The notes under the pieces were generated by a model. That model had not been told where the DNA came from and made no database searches. It was given only the letters and a program-made list of their open reading frames with translations. Below, piece after piece: positions 55,334-63,803 of a DNA stretch of 64,000 nt. Position 1 is the first letter of the stretch; each line of letters opens with the position of its first letter. The position numbers and the translations under genes are program-made. The stretch spans positions 35,395 to 99,394 of the forward strand of contig JALVOC010000118.1 of NCBI GenBank assembly GCA_027032075.1, read 5' to 3'. Source of the DNA: Chromatiales bacterium (GTDB lineage Bacteria; Pseudomonadota; Gammaproteobacteria; UBA6429; Thiohalophilaceae).

Positions 55334-56917
55334 ATGTCAGCAAGACCGCGCCCAATGTTGCTGTTGATCCTGGATGGCTGGGGCTATTCGGAATCGACGG
55401 AAAGCAATGCCATCGCCGCCGCCCATAAACCCAACTGGGACCGCCTGTGGGAAAAATACCCCCATACCCTGATCCGCGGCTCCGGTGCCGAAGTCGGCCT
55501 GCCAGCAGATCAGATGGGCAATTCCGAGGTTGGCCACCTGAATCTGGGGGCGGGCCGGGTGGTGTATCAGGAATACACACGGGTGACCCGTTCCATCAAA
55601 ACCGGCTCTTTCTTCAACAATCACACGCTGGTGGATGCGGTGGAGCTGGCCAGGGGGAATGACAAGGCAGTGCATATCCTGGGCCTGCTGTCGCCCGGCG
55701 GGGTGCACAGCCATGAAGAACACATCCATGCCATGGCGGAGCTGGCGGTGCGGCGCGGCCTGGAAAAGGTCTATCTGCATGCCTTCCTGGACGGGCGTGA
55801 TACCGCACCCAAGAGTGCTGCCCAATCGATAGAGAAAATGGAGGCCAAGTTTGCCGAAGTGGGGGGCGGCCGTTTTGCCTCAATCATCGGCCGTTACTAT
55901 GCGATGGACCGGGATCATCGCTGGCCGCGGATCAAAAGCGCCTACGATCTCATCACCCAGGGCAAGGGGGAGTACCAGGCAGAAACCGCAATGGCCGGAT
56001 TGCAGCTGGCCTACGCCAGGGGGGAAACCGACGAATTCGTCAAGGCCACCGCCATCGTGCCGGCCGGCACGAAACCGGTTCAGGTGGAGGATGGCGATGT
56101 CATGATTTTCATGAATTTCCGTTCCGATCGGGCGCGGCAGATCACCCGGCCGTTCATCGAGCCGGACTTTGACTGTTTCGAGCGTGAAGTCACCCCAAGG
56201 CTGGGGCGTTTTGTCAGCCTCACCGAATACAATTCGGAATACGACGTTCCGGTGGCGTATCCGCCGGAGCGCCTGAAAAACGTCTTCGGGGAATACATCG
56301 CCAGTTTTGGCCTGCATCAGTTGCGCATTGCAGAAACGGAAAAATACGCCCATGTGACCTTCTTTTTCAATGGCGGGCGTGAAGAGCCGTTTCCCTTCGA
56401 GGATCGGATTCTGATCGACTCGCCCAATGTGGCGACCTACGATCAGCAGCCGGAAATGAATGCCCCCGAACTGACAGACAAACTTGTCGCCGCAATCGAA
56501 AGTGGTGAGTACGATGTGATCATCTGCAATTACGCCAACCCCGACATGGTGGGTCACAGCGGCAATTTCGAAGCGACCGTCAAGGCGATCGAGGCGCTGG
56601 ACGTCTGTATCGGCCGTGTGGTGGAGGCGATTCAAAAAGCGGGTGGTGAAGTCCTGATCACGGCTGATCACGGAAATGCGGAATTGATGCGCAACAGTGA
56701 AACCGGTCAGCCGCACACCGCGCACACGACGAACCCGGTGCCGTTGATTTATGTCGGCCGTCATCTGGCGCTGAGTCATAACGGCGGCGCCCTTTCGGAT
56801 ATCGCCCCCACGATGCTGGATCTGATGGGGCTGGAAAAACCCCACGAGATGACCGGCCACAGCCTCATCGATCATGTTGAGGAGGAATCCGTACCGGCAG
56901 ATGCCGCATCGGGATGA
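55334..56917 (+). CDS. gpmI: GpmI, cofactor-independent phosphoglycerate mutase
   Basis: A 527-residue enzyme interconverting 3- and 2-phosphoglycerate in glycolysis. The metal/serine site is [18 protein letters not shown] and [20 protein letters not shown] (catalytic Ser), with [27 protein letters not shown] and [11 protein letters not shown] as further signatures. Length is typical. It is followed by envC, ctpA and yibQ-type genes, the enteric gpmM-envC-yibQ order with ctpA inserted. Confidence 0.98.
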   Translation: MSARPRPMLLLILDGWGYSESTESNAIAAAHKPNWDRLWEKYPHTLIRGSGAEVGLPADQMGNSEVGHLNLGAGRVVYQEYTRVTRSIKTGSFFNNHTLVDAVELARGNDKAVHILGLLSPGGVHSHEEHIHAMAELAVRRGLEKVYLHAFLDGRDTAPKSAAQSIEKMEAKFAEVGGGRFASIIGRYYAMDRDHRWPRIKSAYDLITQGKGEYQAETAMAGLQLAYARGETDEFVKATAIVPAGTKPVQVEDGDVMIFMNFRSDRARQITRPFIEPDFDCFEREVTPRLGRFVSLTEYNSEYDVPVAYPPERLKNVFGEYIASFGLHQLRIAETEKYAHVTFFFNGGREEPFPFEDRILIDSPNVATYDQQPEMNAPELTDKLVAAIESGEYDVIICNYANPDMVGHSGNFEATVKAIEALDVCIGRVVEAIQKAGGEVLITADHGNAELMRNSETGQPHTAHTTNPVPLIYVGRHLALSHNGGALSDIAPTMLDLMGLEKPHEMTGHSLIDHVEEESVPADAASG

Positions 56918-57107
56918 TTTTCCGGCAAGCGGCTTACCCCACGGCGCAAGTCAGCGCCACCTGACACGATGGAAAAAAGCGCGCATCGCTGCGCGAAGAA
57001 GGCGCATACCCTGGTAACGGACACAGGCCGCCGCGGTCAGTGGCCATACCGGCTGGCACCGAATGTTTTGCCGGAAGCCGTCACACGGCTGATGACGATT
57101 ATTCTGC

Positions 57108-57113
57108 TATGAT
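57108..57113 (+). promoter_or_regulatory. Possible -10 element just upstream of envC
   Basis: TATGAT (57108-57113) lies only 10 bases before the annotated ATG at 57123. If real, the transcript would be almost leaderless, or translation would start at TTG 57153. No convincing -35 was seen. Confidence 0.35.
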
Positions 57114-57122
57114 GCGTTCATC

Positions 57123-58322
57123 ATGTCGGTCTCACGAAGCTCGAGAGTATCATTGCTGAAGGTGGATCTCCGCTTTACGGTTTACTGGCTGTTATTGCTT
57201 TTTTCTCTTCCGCTGAAGACGGATGCGCAGCTCAGTGATGCCGAGCGCAGCGCCAGGGCCCGGGAACTGGTGCAGTTGCGGCAGCGCATCGAGAAGGTCG
57301 TTTCCGAGCGCCGTGCGGTACACAGCCGATATGCGCAAGTGCAGAAATCACTGCGGCAGACCGAAGAGGCGATCAGCCGCCATGTGCGCAAGCTCAAGAC
57401 CCTGAACGCCAGGCTCAGGCGTAAACAGCGCGAATTGGGCAGGCTGCGCCAGCAGCAACAAAAATTGCGCAAGGCCGTTTCCCGGCAACGTGATCTGCTC
57501 GGCAGGCAGATCCGTGCAGCCTATATGATCGGCAGGCAGGAATATCTCAAGCTGTTACTCAACCAGCAGGACCCCGGGGCGCTTGGCCGGGTCATCACCT
57601 ATTACGACTATTTCAACCGCGCACGCCAGAGCCGCATCAGTGCCGCGCTGGAAACACTGACAAAACTGGAAACAGTGACCCGGCAAATCAGGGAGGAGCG
57701 CCGTAAACTGGCTGCTTTGAAAGAGGGGCAACTGGCGCAAAAACGGCAACTGGAAAAATCCAACCAGCAACGTGCCCGCGTGATGGCGGCCCTGAAACGT
57801 GAGCTGGCAAGCCGGGACGAACAGATCAAACATCTGCGGGACAACGAGGCGCAACTCAATCGGTTGCTGGAGGCCATCGAAGACATTTTGACCGCGCCGG
57901 ACCGGCACCGCCGTTTTGCGGAGAAGCGGGGCCGCTTGCCCTGGCCGGTTAAAGGCAAGGTGCGAAATCTCTTCGGTCAGGCGCGCCACAAGGGCAGGCT
58001 CAAATGGAGTGGTGCCCTCATCCAGGCCAGGGAGGGGGCACGCGTGCACGCGGTAGCGCGTGGGCGGGTGGCCTATGCCGACTGGCTGCGTGGATATGGT
58101 TTGTTGCTGATCATCGATCACGGCGATGGCTACATGAGTCTTTACGCCCACAACCAGAGTTTACTGAAAGAGGTAGGAGACTGGGTGGAAGCGGATGAGC
58201 CGATCGCCAGCGTTGGCAAAAGCGGCGGGCAACGCCGCAGCGCGCTCTATTTCGAGATCCGTTATAACGGTCAACCCACCAACCCGGCACAGTGGTGTGG
58301 CCGTCCGCGCCGAAGCGGCTGA
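57123..58322 (+). CDS. envC: EnvC-like murein hydrolase activator
   Basis: A 399-residue periplasmic protein. A hydrophobic signal segment (FTVYWLLLLFSLPLKTDA) is followed by long coiled coils (residues ~45-270, repeated Arg/Gln/Leu heptads) and a C-terminal LytM domain (about 285-390). LytM zinc ligands look degenerate (LYFEIR in place of HFEIR), as in E. coli EnvC, which activates amidases rather than cutting peptidoglycan itself. The true start is uncertain: no ribosome site precedes ATG 57123, and a TTG at 57153 (LLKVDLRF...) would give a tidier signal peptide. Confidence 0.92.
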   Translation: MSVSRSSRVSLLKVDLRFTVYWLLLLFSLPLKTDAQLSDAERSARARELVQLRQRIEKVVSERRAVHSRYAQVQKSLRQTEEAISRHVRKLKTLNARLRRKQRELGRLRQQQQKLRKAVSRQRDLLGRQIRAAYMIGRQEYLKLLLNQQDPGALGRVITYYDYFNRARQSRISAALETLTKLETVTRQIREERRKLAALKEGQLAQKRQLEKSNQQRARVMAALKRELASRDEQIKHLRDNEAQLNRLLEAIEDILTAPDRHRRFAEKRGRLPWPVKGKVRNLFGQARHKGRLKWSGALIQAREGARVHAVARGRVAYADWLRGYGLLLIIDHGDGYMSLYAHNQSLLKEVGDWVEADEPIASVGKSGGQRRSALYFEIRYNGQPTNPAQWCGRPRRSG

Positions 58323-58389
58323 GCGGGAAATTAGCTGGTTCGGGGGAAAAGTTTATTGTAGTATCAATCACCTATTACTAATATGTTCG

Positions 58390-58395
58390 TATAAT
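58390..58395 (+). promoter_or_regulatory. Consensus -10 (TATAAT) upstream of ctpA
   Basis: TATAAT at 58390-58395, 53 bases before the ctpA ATG. The region 17 bases upstream is a poor -35 match, so the call rests on the -10 only. Confidence 0.4.
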
Positions 58396-58448
58396 GGAAG
58401 CGGTAGGACAGACACCTTAAATCAAGTGGTGCGCAGGAGATATCACGC

Positions 58449-59777
58449 ATGAATCAATTCACCCGCAATACCCTCATTTTGTTACTGGGCCTGGTGCTCG
58501 GGGTTTCGCTGGCCATTGGCCAGGGGGTTTTGGCTGAAAAACCAGCCAGCCGTAATGGCGGGTTACCGCTGGAAGCAGTACGGACACTGAGCGAAGTCTT
58601 TGACAAGATTAAAAACAATTATGTCGAAGAAGTGAAAGACAAGGAACTGCTCGATAACGCGATTCGCGGCATGTTGAGCGGACTCGATCCCCATTCCACC
58701 TACCTGGACGCCAAGGCCTTCGAAGAGTTGCGGGTGGGCACAACCGGTGAATTTGGCGGCCTCGGCATCGTGGTGGGAATGGAAGACGGTTTTGTCAAAG
58801 TGATTTCACCAATCGATGATACTCCGGCACAAAGGGCAGGGGTGAAAGCCGGCGATCTGATCATTCGCCTGGACGATACGCCGGTCAAAGGCATGAGCCT
58901 GGATGATGCGGTGAAGATCATGCGCGGCAAACCGGGTTCCTCCATCGAACTGACCATCGTGCGCAAAGGGGAGGACAAACCACTCAAGCTGAACATCACG
59001 CGCGATCGCATCCGGGTCAAAAGTGTCAAACAACGGTTGCTCGAGCCCGGCTTTGCCTATGTGCGTATCTCCCAGTTCCAGGAACGCACCGGCAGCGATT
59101 TGCGCAAAGCGATCAGCAAATTGAAGAAAGAAAACAAGGGCCGCCTGAAAGGCCTGGTGCTGGATTTGCGTAACAATCCCGGTGGTCTGCTGGATGCCGC
59201 TGTGAGTGTGTCTGATACTTTCCTGAACAAAGGCGTGATCGTTTCGGTGAGGGGCCGTACCGAAGACAATAAAATCACCCAGTCCGCCAGGCCCGGCGAC
59301 ATCCTGAAAGGGGCGCCGATGGTGGTACTGGTGAATGAAGGTTCTGCCTCCGCCTCGGAAATCGTTGCCGGTGCGCTGCAGGATCACAAGCGTGCCGTCA
59401 TCATGGGGCAGAAAACATTTGGCAAGGGTTCGGTACAAACGGTGATCCCGCTGGGTAACAGCAGCGCCCTGAAGCTCACGACCGCGCGTTATTACACGCC
59501 GTCCAAACGCTCCATTCAGGCCGAAGGTATCGTACCCGACATCGAACTGGATCACCTCAAGGTATCGCGGCATGAAGGAAATGGCTTCAAGCCATTGAAA
59601 GAGGCAGATCTCAGCCATCACCTGGATAATCCAGCCAACCATGACGGCAAGAAAGACAAGAAAAAGGCCGCCAAGGATAAAAAAGAAAAAGATCCCCTGT
59701 CGTTGGCAAAAGATGATTACGCGTTATTCGAGGCGCTCAACTTGCTCAAGGGGTTGCACCTGTTAAGTAACCGTTAA
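58449..59777 (+). CDS. ctpA: CtpA, S41-family carboxy-terminal processing protease
   Basis: A 442-residue exported serine protease. Signal segment LILLLGLVLGVSLAIGQGVL is followed by a PDZ domain (about residues 95-180, LGIVVGMEDGFVKVISPIDD) and the S41 catalytic domain with Ser in NEGSASASEIVAGALQD and Lys in KTFGKGSVQTVI. The C-terminal 60 residues are lysine-rich and low complexity (KKDKKKAAKDKKEK). Such proteases trim periplasmic or lipoprotein substrates, including cell-wall enzymes. Good ribosome site AGGAGATATCACGC. It lies between envC and the deacetylase gene. Confidence 0.95.
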   Translation: MNQFTRNTLILLLGLVLGVSLAIGQGVLAEKPASRNGGLPLEAVRTLSEVFDKIKNNYVEEVKDKELLDNAIRGMLSGLDPHSTYLDAKAFEELRVGTTGEFGGLGIVVGMEDGFVKVISPIDDTPAQRAGVKAGDLIIRLDDTPVKGMSLDDAVKIMRGKPGSSIELTIVRKGEDKPLKLNITRDRIRVKSVKQRLLEPGFAYVRISQFQERTGSDLRKAISKLKKENKGRLKGLVLDLRNNPGGLLDAAVSVSDTFLNKGVIVSVRGRTEDNKITQSARPGDILKGAPMVVLVNEGSASASEIVAGALQDHKRAVIMGQKTFGKGSVQTVIPLGNSSALKLTTARYYTPSKRSIQAEGIVPDIELDHLKVSRHEGNGFKPLKEADLSHHLDNPANHDGKKDKKKAAKDKKEKDPLSLAKDDYALFEALNLLKGLHLLSNR

Positions 59778-59786
59778 CGATAAGGA

Positions 59787-60581
59787 GTGGCCGGTATTGC
59801 CATAAAAGTCTGTGGATTGTTATTCGGCCTCGTCTTATGGGCAGGCAGTGTATGCGCAGCGGGGCAGGCTCCGCCGGCAATCGGTATCATCATTGACGAT
59901 CTGGGGTACAAGCTGAAGGCGGGTCAGCGGGCAGTCGCCTTAACGGGTAACATTACCTATGCTTTTCTGCCTCATGCGCCGTTTGCCGCACGCCTGGCAG
60001 AGCGGGCCTACCGTCACGGCAAGGAGATCATGCTGCATCTGCCGATGCAGGCAGAGGCGGGTAACAACCTCGGGCCAAGCGCCTTGACGGCGGCCCAGTC
60101 CGAACAACTTTTCAAGCACACCCTGCATTCGGCGTTATCCGCCATTCCCCATGTTCGTGGGTTTAACAACCACATGGGAAGTTACCTGACAAAAAACACC
60201 CGCAGGATGCGCTGGTTGATGGAAGCGGCGATGTTTCACAACAACATCTATTTCGTGGACAGCCGGACCACCGCGGAAAGCGTTGCGCAGAAGGAAGCAA
60301 AAAGGCTTGGTATCGATAATACCAAGCGGGACGTTTTTCTCGACTATGAGCAGAACAAGGCAATCATCCAGCAGCAGCTTCAATTATTGATCAAACGTGC
60401 CAAACGTAAGGGGTCGGCACTGGCGATAGGCCATCCTTATCCGGAAACCCTTGCCGTGCTCGAGGCCTGGCTGCCGACACTGGCAAAAGAGGGCGTTCAT
60501 CTGGTGCAGGTGTCAGAATTGATCCGCTTACGGCAAAACCACAGCAGGAGTCGTTTATGGCAAGTGTCCTCATCCCGTTAG
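59787..60581 (+). CDS. YibQ-type divergent polysaccharide deacetylase
   Basis: Up to 264 residues. Signal peptide AIKVCGLLFGLVLWAGSVCA, then the divergent polysaccharide-deacetylase motif IGIIIDDLGYKLKAGQRAV, HLPMQAEAGNN and FNNHMGSYLTKN. It is the family neighbour of envC in many genomes and is probably periplasmic. Start is unusual: GTG 59787 overlaps the ribosome site TAAGGAG, so it cannot be well served by it. The in-frame ATT at 59796 lies 8 bases after AAGGAG and gives MAIKVCGLL, a tidy signal peptide. Confidence 0.88.
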   Translation: MAGIAIKVCGLLFGLVLWAGSVCAAGQAPPAIGIIIDDLGYKLKAGQRAVALTGNITYAFLPHAPFAARLAERAYRHGKEIMLHLPMQAEAGNNLGPSALTAAQSEQLFKHTLHSALSAIPHVRGFNNHMGSYLTKNTRRMRWLMEAAMFHNNIYFVDSRTTAESVAQKEAKRLGIDNTKRDVFLDYEQNKAIIQQQLQLLIKRAKRKGSALAIGHPYPETLAVLEAWLPTLAKEGVHLVQVSELIRLRQNHSRSRLWQVSSSR

Positions 60582-61114
60582 CTCAGGGTTGCGAAGAACT
60601 GGAAGCCGTAACCGTTATCGATTTGTTGCGCCGCGCTGCGATCAACGTGGTCACTGCAGGCCTGGATGACAAGCCGGTCAAGGCCAGCCGCGGCACCGTC
60701 CTGCTGCCGGATACGACGCTCGAGCAGGCGATGCAGCAGGATTTTGACATGCTGGTGTTACCCGGCGGTCTGCCCGGGGCGGATCATTTGAACCAGGATC
60801 CGCGGATTCACAGCCTGTTGAAAAAGTTTATCGAGAACAACAAGTACATCGCGGCGATATGTGCCGCCCCCAAGGTGCTGGCAAGTGCCGGTCTGCTGAA
60901 AGGCAGGCACGCCACCTGTTACCCTGGCAGCCTGGACGAGGTTGATACCGAAGGCGTCATGTTTGAGCAAAAGCCGGTCGTGATCGATGGCCGGATCATT
61001 ACCTCTCGTGGACCAGGCACCGCGATGGATTTTGCGCTGGTCTTGATTGAACAGTTGCTGGGCAAAGCCAGGCGGGAAGAGGTGGAAGCCCCGCTGCAAC
61101 GTCCCGTCGCCTGA
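60557..61114 (+). CDS. yajL: YajL/ThiJ-type DJ-1 family protein
   Basis: A 185-residue protein of the DJ-1/PfpI superfamily. The nucleophile elbow is YIAAICAAPKVLASAG with the reactive Cys; an acidic partner is in ASVLIPLAQGCEELEAV. E. coli YajL is an oxidative-stress chaperone, and DJ-1 relatives have a debated deglycase activity. The ATG lies inside the end of the yibQ-like gene, and its stop shares bases with the next start, so three genes form a tight operon. Confidence 0.93.
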   Translation: MASVLIPLAQGCEELEAVTVIDLLRRAAINVVTAGLDDKPVKASRGTVLLPDTTLEQAMQQDFDMLVLPGGLPGADHLNQDPRIHSLLKKFIENNKYIAAICAAPKVLASAGLLKGRHATCYPGSLDEVDTEGVMFEQKPVVIDGRIITSRGPGTAMDFALVLIEQLLGKARREEVEAPLQRPVA

Positions 61115-62100
61115 TGCGTATCATCGAGGTCGTTGCCGACTGTGGCCATGCCGATACCTTGCGCGGTATCGCGGAACAACACGAAATACTCGAGTGCTGG
61201 GTGGTGCCCACCGAAGAGGAAAACCGCTGCAGCACCCGCCTGCTGGTGCGCCCGGAAAAACAGCAGCGGGTGCTGGACGCCATTCAGGCCGCGCTGGACA
61301 AGATCGAAAACGTGCGGATTTTACTCATCCCGGTCGAAGGGGTGTTGCCGCGCCCGGAACAGGATGATGCCGAAGAAAAACAGCGCCAGGCAATCACCCG
61401 TAGCCGCGAGGAGCTGTATCACCAGATCGTCAGCGGTGCGCAGCTGAATAACAATTTTATCTTCATGGTGTTGCTGTCCACCATCGTTGCGGCCATCGGC
61501 TTGCTGGAAAACAGTGTTGCCGTGGTCATCGGTGCCATGGTGATCGCGCCCCTGCTGGGGCCGAACATTGCGCTGGCATTTGGTACCGCACTGGGTGATA
61601 CCGAACTGGTGTGGCAGGCGTTCAAGACCAACCTCGCCGGTTTGCTGCTGGCAACCATCGTTTCCGCAGCCATCGGCCTGGGCTGGCCGCACTCCCTGGA
61701 AACCGGTGAGCTGTTGAGCCGCACCGGCGTCGGACTGAGTGGTGTGGTGGTGGCGCTGGCGTCCGGCGCCGCAGCGGTATTGTCCCTTGCGGCCGGCTGG
61801 ACCAGTTCGCTCGTGGGGGTGATGGTGGCGGTGGCGCTGCTCCCCCCCACCGCAACCCTTGGCCTGATGCTGGGGGCCGGACAGTTCCAGTATGCCCTCG
61901 GCGCCGGCATGTTGCTCGCGGTGAATATCGCCAGCGTCAATCTCGCCGCCAAACTCGCTTTTGTCATCAAAGGTGTCAAACCGCGAACCTGGCTGGAAAA
62001 ACAAAAAGCGCGCCAGTCGTTGATCACCTATGTGATCTTTTGGGCAGTGGTACTGGTGATCCTGATCATTGCGATAAAAATGCAGTTATTCTGGCAATGA
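61114..62100 (+). CDS. DUF389 (TIGR00341) membrane protein
   Basis: A 328-residue protein. The N-terminal ~100 residues are a soluble domain (MRIIEVVADCGHADTLRGIA). About six membrane helices follow, with the DUF389 core AIGLLENSVAVVIGAMVIAPL, LLGPNIALAFGTALGD and VMVAVALLPPTATLGLMLGA. The family is widespread and its transport function unknown. Start TGATG overlaps the yajL stop, indicating an operon of yibQ-type, yajL and this gene. Confidence 0.93.
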   Translation: MRIIEVVADCGHADTLRGIAEQHEILECWVVPTEEENRCSTRLLVRPEKQQRVLDAIQAALDKIENVRILLIPVEGVLPRPEQDDAEEKQRQAITRSREELYHQIVSGAQLNNNFIFMVLLSTIVAAIGLLENSVAVVIGAMVIAPLLGPNIALAFGTALGDTELVWQAFKTNLAGLLLATIVSAAIGLGWPHSLETGELLSRTGVGLSGVVVALASGAAAVLSLAAGWTSSLVGVMVAVALLPPTATLGLMLGAGQFQYALGAGMLLAVNIASVNLAAKLAFVIKGVKPRTWLEKQKARQSLITYVIFWAVVLVILIIAIKMQLFWQ

Positions 62101-62167
62101 TTTAAATAAAGAGGCACACGCTGTCGATGCCACGAATCATAGCCGTAATGAATGTTTATCCTGGAAG

Positions 62168-62623
62168 ATGACGACGTTTCTCAAAGACCGGACTTACTGG
62201 CTGGCCCTGATTGCGCCAATCCTGTTTTGGGTCACGTTGCTTCTTTTTGCAGAAGCTCCATCAGACTTTCGCTGGCCGTTAAAAACACCCTTGCCGTTTC
62301 TGTTGCTTGCAGTGGTCTACCCGGTACTGGAGGAGATCGCCTTCCGCGGCTGGCTGCAGGAAAACCTGCATCGTTATTTCAAGCATGGGACGTGGGGTGG
62401 TTTTTCCAAAGCAAATATTCTCACCAGTATTGTCTTTACCGCATTTCACTTCCTCTATCACGCCCCGCTGTGGGCGGCGTCTGTTTTCGTTCCATCCCTT
62501 ATCTTCGGTTACTTCAAAGACAGACACCAAAGCCTGGTGTCGCCGATTGTATTGCATGTTTATTACAACACCGGTTATTACCTGTTGTTTTTCAATCCAC
62601 ATTTTCAAGGGTTCGCTGACTGA
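62168..62623 (+). CDS. Small CPBP-family intramembrane protease (MrtJ-like)
   Basis: A 151-residue polytopic protein. The glutamic protease motif EEIAFRG (EExxxR) lies in a helix at ~47-57 (YPVLEEIAFRGWLQEN), followed by FTAFHFLYHAP with the second-motif His and IVLHVYYNTGYYLLFF as the third. Most CPBP proteases are 200-300 residues; this minimal size recalls those of the JDVT-CTERM protein-sorting system (MrtJ). That assignment is tentative, since no JDVT-CTERM substrate is seen in the window. Confidence 0.82.
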   Translation: MTTFLKDRTYWLALIAPILFWVTLLLFAEAPSDFRWPLKTPLPFLLLAVVYPVLEEIAFRGWLQENLHRYFKHGTWGGFSKANILTSIVFTAFHFLYHAPLWAASVFVPSLIFGYFKDRHQSLVSPIVLHVYYNTGYYLLFFNPHFQGFAD

Positions 62624-62672
62624 TCTACACAACAGCCATACCGCTGAACGCAGGAAGCCGGTAAAAACATTG

Positions 62673-62729
62673 ATGCGTAACATCGGTATTTCGGATCCCC
62701 CGTGTGTTATGTGCGGCATAACGAATTAA
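62673..62729 (+). repeat. Diverged 57-bp element, copy 1
   Basis: It shares TTGRTGCGTAAC, TGTGTTAT and spacing with copy 2 at 62946-63002. Copy 1 has an ATG start and reads MRNIGISDPPCVMCGITN then TAA; copy 2 has GTG and reads VRNTGIPHRHCVISGMVK then TGA, so both end at the same codon. Confidence 0.6.
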
Positions 62730-62945
62730 ACAGAGTTTTTTTGCCGATCCTTGATTGCTTTTTTAGTGGTCCATGTTCATCGTCACCGGCAATTCAACTA
62801 TGAAAAAAGTAATAGGCGTCACAAAAATTTAATTCGATTTGTATTGAAATTTTATGGGGATATTGTTTAAGCTGGATCGTGTACAAAATAATAGTGGATT
62901 GATGAATATTCAGTTTTACTGATATATCTATTTAAGGAAGCATTG

Positions 62946-63002
62946 GTGCGTAACACAGGGATTCCACATCGCCACTGTGTTATCTCCGGAATGGTGAAAT
63001 GA
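62946..63002 (+). repeat. Diverged 57-bp element, copy 2
   Basis: Aligns base for base with copy 1 over 57 positions without gaps. Within it, CGTAACACAG can pair with CTGTGTTATC (one mismatch), and a longer flanking stem encloses the element. Confidence 0.6.
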
Positions 63003-63087
63003 TCAAGGCTTCCTGAATAATCCGGAAATTGTATGGTATCTATCCCCCCGTAAATATCATGCCTGTTGACGTGTCGTATTAGGGACT

Positions 63088-63594
63088 ATGATGTTGAAAA
63101 TGATTCTTCGGTTGGCTAGACTTTCTTTAAGTATGCTTTTGCTGGTTTCTGCCGGATGTCAATCAACAGTTGGCGCAGCAGACAATCAGGCAAAAGAAAC
63201 TGGTGAACCCCCTCACTTCGATTCACGGCTGGAGTATGTCAGGCTGGAAATTTCCGGAGGTCTGGCCGGCATTCAGCGGAGCGTCACCCTGCAACAGGAC
63301 GGGAAGCTCACTGTTAAGGATGACAAACAGCAACGTGAACTCGATCTGCAAATAAAACAACAAAAGACCAAAGACATTTATCGCCTGATTCCAGGGAAAA
63401 CGGAATCATCCGCGGAGAAACCCTCCCTGCCCGGAGGGCGCTGTGCGGACTGTATTGTTTACCAACTGACAATAGGTGAAACAGGAAAACCACGGGTTAT
63501 CAGACTGGATTCTGTATCCCTCAACAAGTCACCCTACCGCAAGGTTATAGAGCAGTTGGTGCAATTGATGAACAAGGAATTTTCCGGAAAGTGA
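63088..63594 (+). CDS. Lipoprotein of unknown function
   Basis: A 168-residue protein with a lipoprotein signal ending LLLVSAGC (Cys at residue 24), so it should be membrane-anchored. A second in-frame ATG immediately follows the first. The mature region (YVRLEISGGLAGIQRSVTLQ, GGRCADCIVYQLTIGETGKP) has a CxxC-like CADC pair and looks beta-rich. I do not recognise the family. It precedes the repeat cluster and the secreted-protein gene at 63804. Confidence 0.82.
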   Translation: MMLKMILRLARLSLSMLLLVSAGCQSTVGAADNQAKETGEPPHFDSRLEYVRLEISGGLAGIQRSVTLQQDGKLTVKDDKQQRELDLQIKQQKTKDIYRLIPGKTESSAEKPSLPGGRCADCIVYQLTIGETGKPRVIRLDSVSLNKSPYRKVIEQLVQLMNKEFSGK

Positions 63595-63649
63595 TTGGAA
63601 ACGGGCATACCTTGGATATCTGCCGAGGGTGTCCGGAAAGGTGTCCACC

Positions 63650-63720
63650 ATGCAATTTGTGACACGATGTGCAATTTGTGAAGTGATATCGGAAAAAAAC
63701 GACAAATGTGTAACCGATAT
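63650..63720. promoter_or_regulatory. Short direct and inverted repeats upstream of the final gene
   Basis: TGCAATTTGTGA occurs twice, 63651-63662 and 63670-63681 (19-bp period). An inverted pair ATATCGG (63686-63692) / CCGATAT (63714-63720) follows. They lie 85-155 bp before the ATG at 63804 and could be operator sites for an unknown regulator. Confidence 0.5.
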
Positions 63721-63803
63721 GTAACTTGTAACGTGATATACGTAAACACGTGTTTGTGACTTTGTAGAAGTTACCGGGATGTAGTAATCAAGAGGAATCA
63801 AAA

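Larger units (their letters stand above)
62624..63087. other. 464-bp gap with duplicated 57-bp elements
   Basis: No ordinary gene. It contains the two diverged repeats at 62673-62729 and 62946-63002 and, around the second, an outer inverted pair TTAAGGAAGC (62933-62942) / GCTTCCTGAA (63009-63018). The remainder is AT-rich and carries the promoter of the lipoprotein gene at 63088. Confidence 0.6.

Noticed and set aside
62673..62729. Integron attC site
   Set aside because: The TAACA/TGTTA pairing first suggested attC, but the conserved GTTRRRY core and the central imperfect stem are absent, and no integrase gene is present.
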